64,000 bases of DNA, from the NCBI GenBank assembly GCA_963751425.1, contig CAVVUF010000004.1:310001-374000 (forward strand), given 5' to 3'. The translations under genes were made by a program, and so were the position numbers. This stretch comes from CAVVUF01 sp963751425. Lineage in GTDB: Bacteria; Chloroflexota; Anaerolineae; Anaerolineales; UBA4823. How positions within the stretch are numbered: the first letter of the stretch is position 1; every line of letters begins with the position of its first letter. Of the stretch, positions 17,523 to 27,173 are shown piece after piece. The notes below the pieces were generated by a model, which searched no databases, was not told where the DNA came from, and saw nothing but the letters and a program-made list of their open reading frames with translations.

Positions 17523-19592
17523 ATGATTTCACGTAGAGATTTCTTAAAAATAAGTGCTGTTTTTGGAGCCAGTGCTCTGATTACCACCCGGTTTCGTGGT
17601 GTAACCCGAGTATTTGCTCAGAATTTACCAGTCTTGGATCCCGTATCGGCACCAAAGTTTGTAACTCCGCTACTCATCCCACCTGTCATGCCGAAGGCAG
17701 GGACGATCAAACAAAAGGGAGGCAAGAACGCGGACTATTATGAGATTTCGATGAGACAGTTCCAACAGCAAATCCTACCGGCAGGTCTACCGAAAACAAC
17801 CGTCTGGGGATACGGCGCCGTCAAATCAGCAAGTAAGAATGGCTTGTTAATACACAATGCTCCCTCTCTGACCATCGAAGCTAAGTGGAATACTCCGGTA
17901 CAGGTGAAGTGGATTAACGATCTGAAAGATGCCATCTGGTAATTACCTGCCTCACCTGCTGCCGGTCGACCCGACCCTGCACTGGGCTAATCCGCCCGGC
18001 GGCACAATGGAACGCGACATGCGCCCGACCTTCACCTCTACGCCTGGTTCTTACACCGGCCCAGTGCCCATGGTCACGCATGTCCACGGCTCGGCCGGAG
18101 TGCAGGACGACAGCGATGGCTACGCCGAGGCCTGGTATCTTCCCGCGGCAAACAATATCCCAGCAGGTTATGCCACAGTCGGGACATGGTACGACTTCTT
18201 TACGAGTAAGGCGGCGGCAAATTATGGTGTGGCCTGGGGACCTGGATATGCCACTTTCCAGTACCCGAATAGCCAGCGTGCATCGACGATCTGGTACCAC
18301 GACCACACACTGGGCATGACCCGGCTGAATGTGTATGCTGGTCCGGCCGGCTTCTTCCTGATCCGCGGTGGCCCAGCAGGAGACGGCGCCGTGCTCGATA
18401 CCCGCACCAATACACCTGCAGTTTTGCCTGGCCCTGCGCCTAAAGAGGGCGATAAGTTCCCACCGAATAAGGTTTACTACGAGATCCCGATCGCCGTCCA
18501 GGACCGGTCCTTCAATACCGATGGCTCGCTCTTCTACCCGGACACGCGTGCCTTCTTCGACAATATCACCGGACCCTACATCCCAGACACCGACATCTCA
18601 CCGATCTGGAATCCGGAGTTCTTTGGCAACGCCATCATGGTCAACGGCAATACCTGGCCGTTCCAAACGGTTGAGCAGCGGCGCTATCGTTTCCGTTTCC
18701 TGAACGGCTGCGATGCGCGCTTTTTAATCCTGGACTTCAACAGCATCCCCGGCGTAGAGGTCTGGCAGATTGGCAACGAGGGCGGTTTCCTGGCTGCGCC
18801 GGTGAACATGACTGCAGTCAATGGGAACAAAATCCTGATGAGTCCGGCCGAGCGCGCCGATGTGATCGTGGACTTCACGAATGTGCCAGTGGGCAATTTT
18901 GTGCTTTCCAATATCGGCCCCGATGAACCCTTCGGCGGTGGGATTCCAGGCATCGATTTCCCGGTCGCTGATCCTGCCACCACCGGCCAAGTGATGCAGT
19001 TCCGCGTCGTCCCTGCAATTGCCGTCGATCCGACCACCCCACCACAGTTCATGCAGCTGCCGGCGATCACGCCGTTGGTGGGCGGAACCGTGCGCCCCTT
19101 TGCGCTGCTGGAGGAGATGTCCATGTACTTTGCTGACGCACCGGCTGAGGCGTTGTTGGGTACAGTCCTGGTGACCCAAATATCGGAACCGGCACCTGGA
19201 CACCGCGGATGTGGGATGAACCTATTACCGAAAACCCGCTGAAAGGTGCCACAGAGGTTTGGGAATTCTACAACGGTACTGCTGATGCTCACCCGATGCA
19301 CATCCATGAGGTGCTCTTCGAGGTGGTTGACCGCCAGCCCATTTTCGTCGATGAGGTGGCCAAAACCTTCCAGGTCGTTCCCGGGTCGGTCCCCACCCCT
19401 CCCGAACCCTGGGAAAATGGCTATAAGGATACTGTTATCGCTTATCCTGGTCAAGTGACCCGCGTGCGAGCGCAGTTCAACAATCCTGGTCAGTTCGTGT
19501 GGCATTGTCACATCGTCGAGCACGAAGACAACGAGATGATGCGTCCTTACCGTGTAGGGCCTGCGCAAACAGGCCAGCCAGGCGGTATGTAA
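17523..19592 (+). pseudogene. Multicopper oxidase (CotA/bilirubin oxidase type), two frameshifts
   Basis: About 690 residues when joined. A twin-arginine signal (MISRRDFLKISAVFG) targets it outside the cell membrane. Copper ligands are visible: THVHGS (domain 1), WYHDHTLG, HPMHIHEVLFEV, and the type 1 site WHCHIVEHEDNEMM at the end. The frame breaks near 17932 (one extra base in GATGCCATC; next frame SGNYLPHLLPVD) and near 19169 (one G missing in CCTGGTGAC; next frame GDPNIGTGTWTPRMWDEP). Conserved sequence continues across both, so errors are likelier than decay. An ATG at 17487 is also in frame, but GAGG before 17523 and the Tat motif favour the latter. Confidence 0.88.
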
Positions 19593-19614
19593 ACCGCTTG
19601 AACTAAATAGACCA

Positions 19615-19653
19615 GAGCCCCGCCCGTGATATTTTCAGGCGGGGCTCCTTTTT
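19615..19653 (+). terminator. Intrinsic terminator after multicopper oxidase
   Basis: GAGCCCCGCC (19615-19624) pairs with GGCGGGGCTC (19638-19647), followed by CTTTTTC. Strong rho-independent terminator. Confidence 0.9.
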
Positions 19654-19698
19654 CAATTTTCGATGGATGAATGATGACCTCGGAGGTAAAATAACATA

Positions 19699-20136
19699 AT
19701 GAAAGAACTTCACAGTGAGATTGAAATTCAAGCCTCGGCTGATCGGGTGTGGCAGCTGCTCACCGATTTTTCCAGTTTTCCGCAATGGAACCCGTTTATC
19801 CGTCGAGCCAGTGGAAAAGCCAAGCTGGGGGGAAAACTAAAAGTAACAATCCAGCCTTCTGGTGCCAGCGCGATGAACTTCCAGCCAACCGTCCTCAAAG
19901 CTGAGCCGCAGCGTGAGCTGCGTTGGCTGGGTCATCTGCTGATTCCCGGACTATTCGACGGCGAGCACATCTTCACGATCGAAACCCTGAGGCCGGATCG
20001 AGTTCGCTTCACCCAGCGCGAAATCTTCACCGGTTTGCTCGTCCCGTTGTTTGCGAAAAGTCTGGATACGGATACGCAGCGCGGTTTTGAAGAAATGAAC
20101 CAGGCGCTAAAAATAAAAGCAGAGCAAGCCGCATAG
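19699..20136 (+). CDS. SRPBCC-domain protein (polyketide cyclase/START-like)
   Basis: 145 residues with the helix-grip pattern: EIEIQASADRVWQLLTDFSS, FPQWNPFIRRASG, and a long C-terminal helix. Members bind small hydrophobic ligands; the ligand here is unknown. GGAGG sits before the ATG. Stand-alone between a terminator and a membrane protein gene. Confidence 0.85.
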   Translation: MKELHSEIEIQASADRVWQLLTDFSSFPQWNPFIRRASGKAKLGGKLKVTIQPSGASAMNFQPTVLKAEPQRELRWLGHLLIPGLFDGEHIFTIETLRPDRVRFTQREIFTGLLVPLFAKSLDTDTQRGFEEMNQALKIKAEQAA

Positions 20137-20191
20137 TTTCACAGGATTTAAACTCGTATCGCTTTTTTTCTTAATGCCATTGGAGGAGGAT

Positions 20192-20731
20192 ATGAGTAAT
20201 TCATTCTTTACCTCAGATTTATTTCGTTTTGGCTCAACCTTGCTGGGCATCGTTATTTCAGCATGGGTGATTATTTCGCATCTCAAAGAGCGAACACCTG
20301 GAAATATTTTTGAAGTCATTACCATGGTCACTATCGGAATTGGCGGTTTTGCCAGTATCACCTCTTTTATCATGCACTTCTTCTTTTCAGATATGGTAGC
20401 CAGTTCGATCGGTTGGCCGCTGGGCAGTCCATTTCAGAAAGAAGTTGCCGGGGCAAATCTGGGATTGGGGCTGCTCGGCTTTTTAGGTTTCTGGCGGCGC
20501 GACTTCTGGCTTCCCTATGTGATTTCGAAAACTGCTTTCCTTTGGATCGCCGGGATAACCCATGTGGTTGACCTCGCCCAAAACCAGAACCTGGCAACGG
20601 GCAACGCGGGGTTTACGCTTTATATGGATTTCATGTGGCCGCTGATTTATATCCTTTTGCTTTGGCTTACCGCGCGATATGGCAAGCCAGCTCCGACTGG
20701 GTTTGTGTACAAAGTTCCACAATTGTCGTAG
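20192..20731 (+). CDS. DUF6790-like integral membrane protein
   Basis: 179 residues with four predicted membrane helices (LFRFGSTLLGIVISAWVII, ITMVTIGIGGFASITSFIM, LGLGLLGFLGFWRRDFW, and YMDFMWPLIYILLLWL). Overall pattern resembles DUF6790 proteins of unknown role. A TTG/ATG start upstream at 20174 is possible, but GGAGGAGGA immediately before the ATG at 20192 decides the start. Confidence 0.7.
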   Translation: MSNSFFTSDLFRFGSTLLGIVISAWVIISHLKERTPGNIFEVITMVTIGIGGFASITSFIMHFFFSDMVASSIGWPLGSPFQKEVAGANLGLGLLGFLGFWRRDFWLPYVISKTAFLWIAGITHVVDLAQNQNLATGNAGFTLYMDFMWPLIYILLLWLTARYGKPAPTGFVYKVPQLS

Positions 20732-20754
20732 AAAAATTTAGGAGAAGATTAGCC

Positions 20755-21442
20755 GTGAAAACCTTTTGGGCAGCCGGCGAGAGCTGCGTTCTACGCGGGA
20801 TTGTCAATCGCCAGGTATGGCTGGCACAGTCGGTGATTGTGGTGAAAGATTCAGCAGAAGAAACCGTCCTTTTATTGCTGCCTGGAGCGCAATGCGCTTT
20901 TCCTGAAGGATATTGGCGGTGGAGGCAAAATAAAGATTTCTCACACGGCACACGCTGGCAAGAAGCCAAAAGCGATCACATCGTTTTGCGGGAATTTGCC
21001 TGGCAAACGAATCAGGATCCTGATCTTTCTTGAGCCAGAGAAGTACTATTCCTGCTTCCTGTTTTGGGACCACGCCTCCGATCAGTTTCGCTGTTACTAT
21101 ATCAACTTTCAACTGCCGTACCAGCGCAGTCACTGCGGCTTCGATACCTTAGATTTAGACCTCGATATTGTGATCGACCCTCAATACCATTGGGAATGGA
21201 AAGATGAAGAAGACTATCGGGATGGGATCCGGGAGGGCGGCATTCTAGAGGAATGGGTGCAGGGGATTGAGCATTCCCAGGGGGAAGTTTTAGACAGGAT
21301 CAACCAGCGATGCTACCCGCTGGATGGTGCATGGTTAGGCTGGCGACCAGACTTGACCTGGGATGCCGCCGAAATTGCCGGAAAGATGGCAGGTTTTATG
21401 AAAAACGGCCTGGCATCGACTCAAGCGGATAAAATAGAATAG
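20755..21442 (+). pseudogene. DUF402 (FomD-like) protein, one frameshift
   Basis: About 228 residues after joining. GTG start with AGGAGAAG upstream. The first frame has VLRGIVNRQVWLAQSVIVVKDS and ends at 21033; the second frame (from about 21000) reads RILIFLEPEKYYSCFLFWD, YINFQLPYQRSHCGFDTLDLDLDIV and WEWKDEEDY, the acidic core of DUF402 proteins. Some DUF402 proteins are nucleoside di- or triphosphate hydrolases. One surplus base near 21005-21015 explains the break. A short relic of a second copy lies at 25533-25602. Confidence 0.75.
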
Positions 21443-21452
21443 AGAATGAAAA

Positions 21453-22094
21453 ATGATGAGTGGCGTTACAAATGCTGAAACTCCAAATTCTCGCTAGAAT
21501 TGGCTTTTCAAAGTAAGCGGAGCGGCAGCCCTGCTATTGGGAGTGTTATTCCTGGCTGCGCTGCTGAGTCTGATCACCGCAAGCCTTCGACCTAGCGCCA
21601 TAATCGCTTGGCTTTCGCTAATTCAAAACAATTGGCTCGTCATACTCTTCAAGCTGAACGCTGGCTTAGAGGGGATTCAATTCGATCGGTTGGTCGGGCT
21701 GAATGCACTTGATATGTCGATCCTGGTCCTGGTCGCCATAACGGTTCTCGGCCTCTACATTGCTCTCAGACAAACCAGCCGCGTATGGTCAATCGTTGCC
21801 GCGGTCATGCACATCCTGGGGATCGTGCTCTTTATTACAACGAAATTAGTAGGCCGCAGCACGGTGATGGGTGCGGTGCTGATAATCTCATTCGTCATGC
21901 TGCGGAGTAAAGTCTTCGGCAAAATAATCGCAATATCGGGAATCCTGGCAAGCCTGTTCTTATTGGCTGGTGACTTCGGCACGTCAGCGAACGCTCACTC
22001 GAACAGCGTCGCCTTCCTCGTTGGTATTGGGTATGTGATTCTGATGATATGGTTCTTCCTGGTCGGCCGAAGGCTCTTTCAGTTAGGGCGGTAG
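21453..22094 (+). pseudogene. Hypothetical membrane protein with in-frame TAG near its start
   Basis: The frame from the ATG at 21453/21456 (MSGVTNAETPNSR) meets TAG at 21495-21497 and then continues as NWLFKVSGAAALLLGVLFLAALL. Without the stop it would be about 213 residues with five to six membrane helices (for example LIQNNWLVILFKL, MSILVLVAITVLGLYIAL, GIGYVILMIWFFLVG). The stop may be a base error; otherwise translation could start at TTG 21537, giving 185 residues. No recognised family. Confidence 0.5.
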
Positions 22095-22309
22095 ATGAGC
22101 CAGACCGTCTAGTCCGGGCATTTGGTACGCAGCGCAATTTGTTCGTGATGAGTATTACACTCGATCCAAAAATCCATGCCCCTTTTGGACCAAATGCAAT
22201 CTATGAACCTGCACTATGCCAACCTGTTAAAGTGAATCAACAGCGCAGGCGCCGAATTAAAATCCCATCACTACTTTGGCCCCTAACACCGGCTACACTA
22301 TTTCTTACA

Positions 22310-25300
22310 TCAGCTCCCATCTCCGAGTGCACGCACCAGTTCCATGGCCAGTTCAAGGGTCATAGCCCGGCCTGCAGCCCAAAAAGTCGTAAAATCCGCC
22401 TCGCTCAGCCTCTCACGCAGCCGGCGGGTATGCTTCTCGAACTCGAGCCCGTCCGGAACCGTATCCATTTTCTTAAAAAACCCTTCAAATTGGGCCTCGA
22501 CACAACCCAGCAGCCTGGCTGCTTCCTGGTTTTGATCGATGATGAGGGCCACGCCAGCTAAATGAAGCAAAGCGGACAGGACTCCATAAGGATCCTGATT
22601 GATAAGGGCTAAATCCAATGCTTTTAGCAAAAGAGTCTGTGATTTTCCAGCATCCGACTGATTGACTGCAGCAATACCCTGCGTGCGCACAGTCCAGGTT
22701 TCCCCCCATACATTGCTTGCCACGGCAGAATGACGATAATTTTCCTCAATCGCAAGGAAATTTTTCTCCATATCAATGAATTGCCCTTTGAGATAGGCAG
22801 ACAATCCCAACGTGGCGTAGAAATTCACGATCGCACCCACGCTCTGATCTCCCAGGTGTCTCGCCAGGTTGACCCCTTGTTTCGCATACAGCATGCACTG
22901 ATCGGGATTATCGGGTAAATAAAGCCAAACGATGGTCTCTAATATCAACAATTCGATGATCTGATCACCAAGCTGTACATTATGATCGTGAGCGGTTTGG
23001 GTTAAGGGAAAATATGGTCTTGTCCACTACCTGTAAATTCCACCCGTGCATGGAGTAAATATATCCAGGAAACAAACCAGCGAATTTCAAGATCTTGGGC
23101 ATTCAGGAACTCTTGCACAAGAGAATAGCTTTCTTCACCATCCTTTCGTTCAGCCTTCTCCTCGATGGGTGGTTCTGGCGGAAAGAAAGTTAAAAATTGA
23201 TTGATGGCGGATTTTCGCGTCGCCAACGCCAGAGCCAATCTCAGTCGGTTTTCTGGAAGGTCACCAGCTTGCCGTAGAAGCGCAATGCTTTTATTCAGAT
23301 GGTCAAGGGTTTCCCTGACGAAATGTGAAGACTGGACTTTTTGCACCGACAGGACCAGCAAACTCCAGGCTTTCAAACCAGCCGCTTGTAGGTCGTCATC
23401 GGGTACGAGCTTGAATGCACGCTGCATCCACCCGTCCTCTTCGAATAAGAGCACTCGTATGAGCCAGTAATAAAAGAGTGAGGATAGGATGCGTAAGGCT
23501 TGCTCTGCACCAGCGCGTTCGTTTTTACTCAGCGCCCAGGAAAGCGCTCCGCGCAGGTTATCTAGCTCCAGGTCGAGCCGTTCCAGCAGTTCGTAGATCT
23601 GTGGGGTACGCAGCAGTGGCTCGTATGACTCTGCCAGCGATAAGAAGTAGGCCAGGTGGCGGTCGCGGGCCGCGTTTCCCTGCCCTAAAGCGTCCATTCG
23701 CTCCTGGGCATATTGGCGGATGGTTTCCAACATGCGGTAGCGCGCCCTCCGCACCAGATTGGTGATCCGCTACCACCAGGCTTTTCTCCACCAGACCGGT
23801 CAGTCCATCCAGAATTTCCCACTCTTCCAGCCCCTCTCCGGCGCAGGTCGCTTCGGCAGCCGGCAAGGTCCAGCCCCCAGCAAAGACAGACAAACGCTGT
23901 AAGAGCAAGCGCTGCGGTTCGGGCAGCAAGTTATAAGACCAGTCAATGGAGGCGCGCAGCGTCTGGTGGCGGGGCAGATCCGCACGGCTGCCGCCGGTCA
24001 GCAATCGAAAGCGGTCATCCAAGCGGGCTGCAATCTGCTCTACACTTAGAACCTTCACCCGAGCGGCGGCCAGCTCGATGGCCAGAGGGATGCCATCCAG
24101 GCGGCGGCAGATGCGTGCTGCAGCCACAAGGGTTTCATCGGAAAGTTTAACCCCTGGCAGAACCGCAGCAGCTCGTTCAGTAAACAGCCGAACTGATTCG
24201 GTTTGGGCTAATTCTTCAGTCGAAAACCTATCGGATGGGTCCAGCGCAACCAACGAAGGCACGTAGTAGGCTATCTCGCCCGAAACACCCAGTGTCTGCC
24301 GGCTGGTCGCCAACAGGGTCAACTGAGAGCAGTACTGCAGCAGATGGTGTGCCAGCCTGGCACAGGCTTCCAGCAGGTGCTCGCAGTTATCCAGGATTAA
24401 CAGCAACCGCCTGCTGCGCAGATAGCTATCCAGGATAGCCTGATAACTGCTCTCGGTTGTATTCTGCAGTCCAAGTGTATAGGCTACCGTCTGACCTAAT
24501 AGTTCCGGGTCTGTCACAGGCGCTAATTCCACGAACCAAATCCCATCCAGGAAGCCTTCCAGCATCTCTTCAGCAACACGCAGAGCCAAGCGAGTCTTCC
24601 CAGTTCCCCCCGCACCGGTGAGGGTCACCAGTCGGGAATTCCGAACCCGCTGGCAAACCTCAATAATTTCCTGCTCCCGTCCAATAAACGAAGTGAGATT
24701 CGCAGGCAGGTTATTGGGGCGGGTGATGCCGGTGGTCAACGGCGGGAATGCCTGTGGCAGGTCCGCGACGACCACCTGGTAGAGTTGCTCCGGCCGGTTC
24801 ATGCCCTTAAGTTGATGTTGGCCCAGGTCACGCAAGCTCACCCCTGGGGACAGCTCGCGCTCCACCAGATCAGCGGATTCCTGGGAGAGCAGGATCTGTC
24901 CTCCACACCCGGCGGACATCACCCGCGCCGACCGGTTGAGCGTGTGACTGACGGCGTACGGTGCCTCACCGGAAGGGTCGATCACTGCAGGGCCAGTGTG
25001 AAGCCCCATGCGCACCTTAAGCAGCCCGGTCGGTCCCCAGTGAGCATCACGCAGGGCACGTTGAGCAGCTAGCGCTGCACACAGCCCATCGGAAGCCAAG
25101 CAGAAAGCTGCCTGGAAAGAATCGCCGAAGATTTGGAATTCATGCCCATCATTAGCCTCAATTGCCTGGCGTAGAATGGTACGGTATTGGGCAACGGCCG
25201 TCCGCATTTCATCAGGCAAGCGTTCCCACAAAGGGGTCGAGCCTTCGATATCGGCAAACAGGAAAGTGACCGTTCCATACGGAAAGGATTGCTGTTTTTC

Positions 25301-25339
25301 CTGCGCAGAAGTAGCAGAGGAGGATTGAACGGCCTTCAT
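22310..25339 (-). pseudogene. Class III nucleotidyl cyclase - NB-ARC ATPase - TPR protein, two frameshifts
   Basis: About 1000 residues once joined. N-terminal cyclase domain (VTFLFADIEGSTPLWERLP with metal-binding Asp; FGDSFQAAF; RMGLHTGPAVI), then a STAND ATPase with FIGREQEIIEV, Walker A GAGGTGKTR, Walker B LLLILDNCEHLLE and IPLAIELAAARVKVLS, then TPR-like helices. This architecture is common in multicellular-type and Chloroflexota genomes and is thought to be signalling. The frame breaks near 23757 (continues ARYRMLETIRQYAQERM) and near 23022 (continues HDHNVQLGDQIIELL). Canonical Asp/Gly cyclase signatures are partly degenerate (GDSFQAAF), so activity is uncertain. Confidence 0.85.
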
Positions 25340-25494
25340 CTTTGATGGGGTTCGAAAATTGGTGATGTGTAAGGAAAAAATTCAAAATTTATTATAGTTT
25401 ATCGCCCTTCGAAAGACAATTGAATATCTGCCAGGGAGCATGTCAAATTCGGGGCGAATGTGAAATGCACGCAATTATGGAAGCAAAGAGACAG

Positions 25495-25508
25495 CCTGGT
25501 ATGCCAGG
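25495..25508 (-). other. Weak hairpin downstream of nuoN
   Basis: CCTGG-CATA-CCAGG followed on the minus strand by a pyrimidine-rich CTGTCTCTTT. It is the only terminator-like structure I see after the nuo operon, and it is a poor one. Confidence 0.25.
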
Positions 25509-25532
25509 TCACTTTTGTAGATATAAATCATT

Positions 25533-25602
25533 ATTGGGCTGACAGAAGCAGCTCATTATGTGTGGGATTGTCAATCACCAGGTATCGCTGGCGCAGCTAA
25601 GT
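25533..25602 (+). pseudogene. Relic of a DUF402 gene
   Basis: About 70 bases align with 20764-20836 of the DUF402 gene, including GGGATTGTCAATCxCCAGGT, but with stops. In one frame it still reads GIVNHQVSLAQ against GIVNRQVWLAQ. Nothing else in the gap 25340-25606 is recognisable. Confidence 0.65.
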
Positions 25603-25606
25603 AATT

Positions 25607-27089
25607 TCAGAACCCCATGACTGCTTTCGCCGCCCAATCGAAGAGCGGGGAGGCGAAGATGCTCAGCGCCACCACTAAGATGGCAGAGCCAAAGGCGGTC
25701 AGGCGCACCCAGGCTGCCGGGGTTATTTGGGGCTCGCCCTCTTGCATGTACATGATGACCACGACCCGCAGGTAGTAGTAAGCAGAGACGAGCGAAGTCA
25801 GTACACCGATGATCGCCAGTCCAATGTAGCCGCCTTCGATGACCGTGCGGAAGAGGAAGAACTTACCCAGAAAACCCAGCGTGGGTGGAACCCCTGTAAA
25901 GGAAAGCATGAAGACGGTCATGGAAGCAGCCAGGGCTGGATGCTTGCGTCCCAGGCCGGCAAAGTCTTTCAGCTCAAGACCCTGCCCTTCTTCTCTCTCC
26001 AGTAAGATAACAACTGCCCAGGCGCCGAAGCTGGTAAAGGCATAGGCCATCAGGTAGAAGAGAGCCGAGGCGACGGCATCGTCTGAAACATCCGGTTGGC
26101 CGTAGGTGACCAGCGCCATCAGGATGTACCCGGCATGGGCGATGCTCGAATAAGCCAGCATGCGCTTGATATTGCTCTGGGAGATAGCCAGGAAGTTTCC
26201 CAGGATCATGGTAAGAGCTGACAGAACCCAGATGACGGGCGTGATATCGATAGAAATGGCGGGGAAAGCCAGTACAAAGATGCGCAGCAAGGCGGCAAAA
26301 CCGGCGGCTTTGGCCGCAACCGACATGAAGGCAGAGACCGGCGAGGGGGCACCCTGGTATACATCGGGCGTCCACATGTGGAAGGGAACTGCTGAAACCT
26401 TGAAGCCCAAGCCTATCAGGATCAGGGCTGCACCCGCCAGCAGCAGGACCAGGTTTGCGGTTTGTGCCTCCACGGCCTGCACGATGCCTGCCAGGGCAGT
26501 GGTGCGCGCTGCGCCAAAGATCAGGGCGGTGCCATAAACCACAAAACCACCGGCATAAGCACCCAGGAGGAAATATTTCAGGGCAGACTCCTCCGAATCC
26601 AGGCGGGGGCGCGCAAAACCCGCCAGTACATACAGCGGGATTGAAAGCCACTCCAACGCCAGGAAGACGATGATCAGATCGGCAGCCCAAGCCATCATCA
26701 TCATACCGCCAATAGAAAAGAGCAGCAGAATGTAAAATTCGCCGCGCTCAATCTGCATCCGCTTGAGATAATCGTGGGCGATGGCAATGCCAACCAGGCC
26801 GCTAGCCAGGAAAAGGAAGCTGAGGAAAAGGCCAAAACCATCCACCAAAACCATGCCGCTAAAGGCCGTTGCCGAGAGTACATCGGTGCGGTTCAGGCTC
26901 AATGCTGACAATGCGAGCGATTACGAGCCCCATCGAAATCAAGAGGCCAAGCGCTGCCAGGGAAGCCGTCACGCCTTTGCGGTTGTCGGGAATAGCCAGG
27001 TCAACCAAAAGGAGCACGCAAGCCCAAGCCATCAGCACCACCACGGGCAAGATCACAAGGGTATCGGCGATCAAATCACTTAAGCTCAT
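25607..27089 (-). pseudogene. nuoN: NADH-quinone oxidoreductase subunit N, one frame break
   Basis: Antiporter-like membrane subunit of complex I, about 493 residues joined. Conserved pieces: FHMWTPDVYQGAPSPVSAFM, AAKAAGFAALLRIF, MLAYSSIAHAGYILMALV. Start MSLSDLIADTLVILP with TGGAG upstream. The first frame (to 26859) and second frame (from 26911) overlap at a GATGTACTC sequence (26873-26887), a partial copy of the operon's palindromic repeat, so the break may be biological or a base error at that site. Last gene of the operon. Confidence 0.88.
26873..26887. repeat. Partial GATGTACTC repeat inside nuoN
   Basis: CGATGTACTCTCGG on the minus strand is close to the family core GATGTACTCATCG and lies exactly where the nuoN reading frame changes. 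Confidence 0.5.
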
Positions 27090-27117
27090 AAAAGATCTCC
27101 AAAGTTTTAGGCGGTGG

Positions 27118-27156
27118 CGCTGTACTCATCGACTACATCGTGCAATGGGTACAGCG
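27118..27156. repeat. Family A palindrome between nuoM and nuoN
   Basis: CGCTGTACTCAT and ATGGGTACAGCG form an inverted repeat, 11 of 12 bases matching, around a second GACTACATCG element. It fills the intergenic gap. Confidence 0.75.
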
Positions 27157-27173
27157 TACCTTGCCTAAAGATG

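Noticed and set aside
22095..22309. Possible gene or RNA in the 215-base gap between convergent genes
   Set aside because: Short frames only, with no ribosome binding site, hairpin with T-run or recognisable motif.
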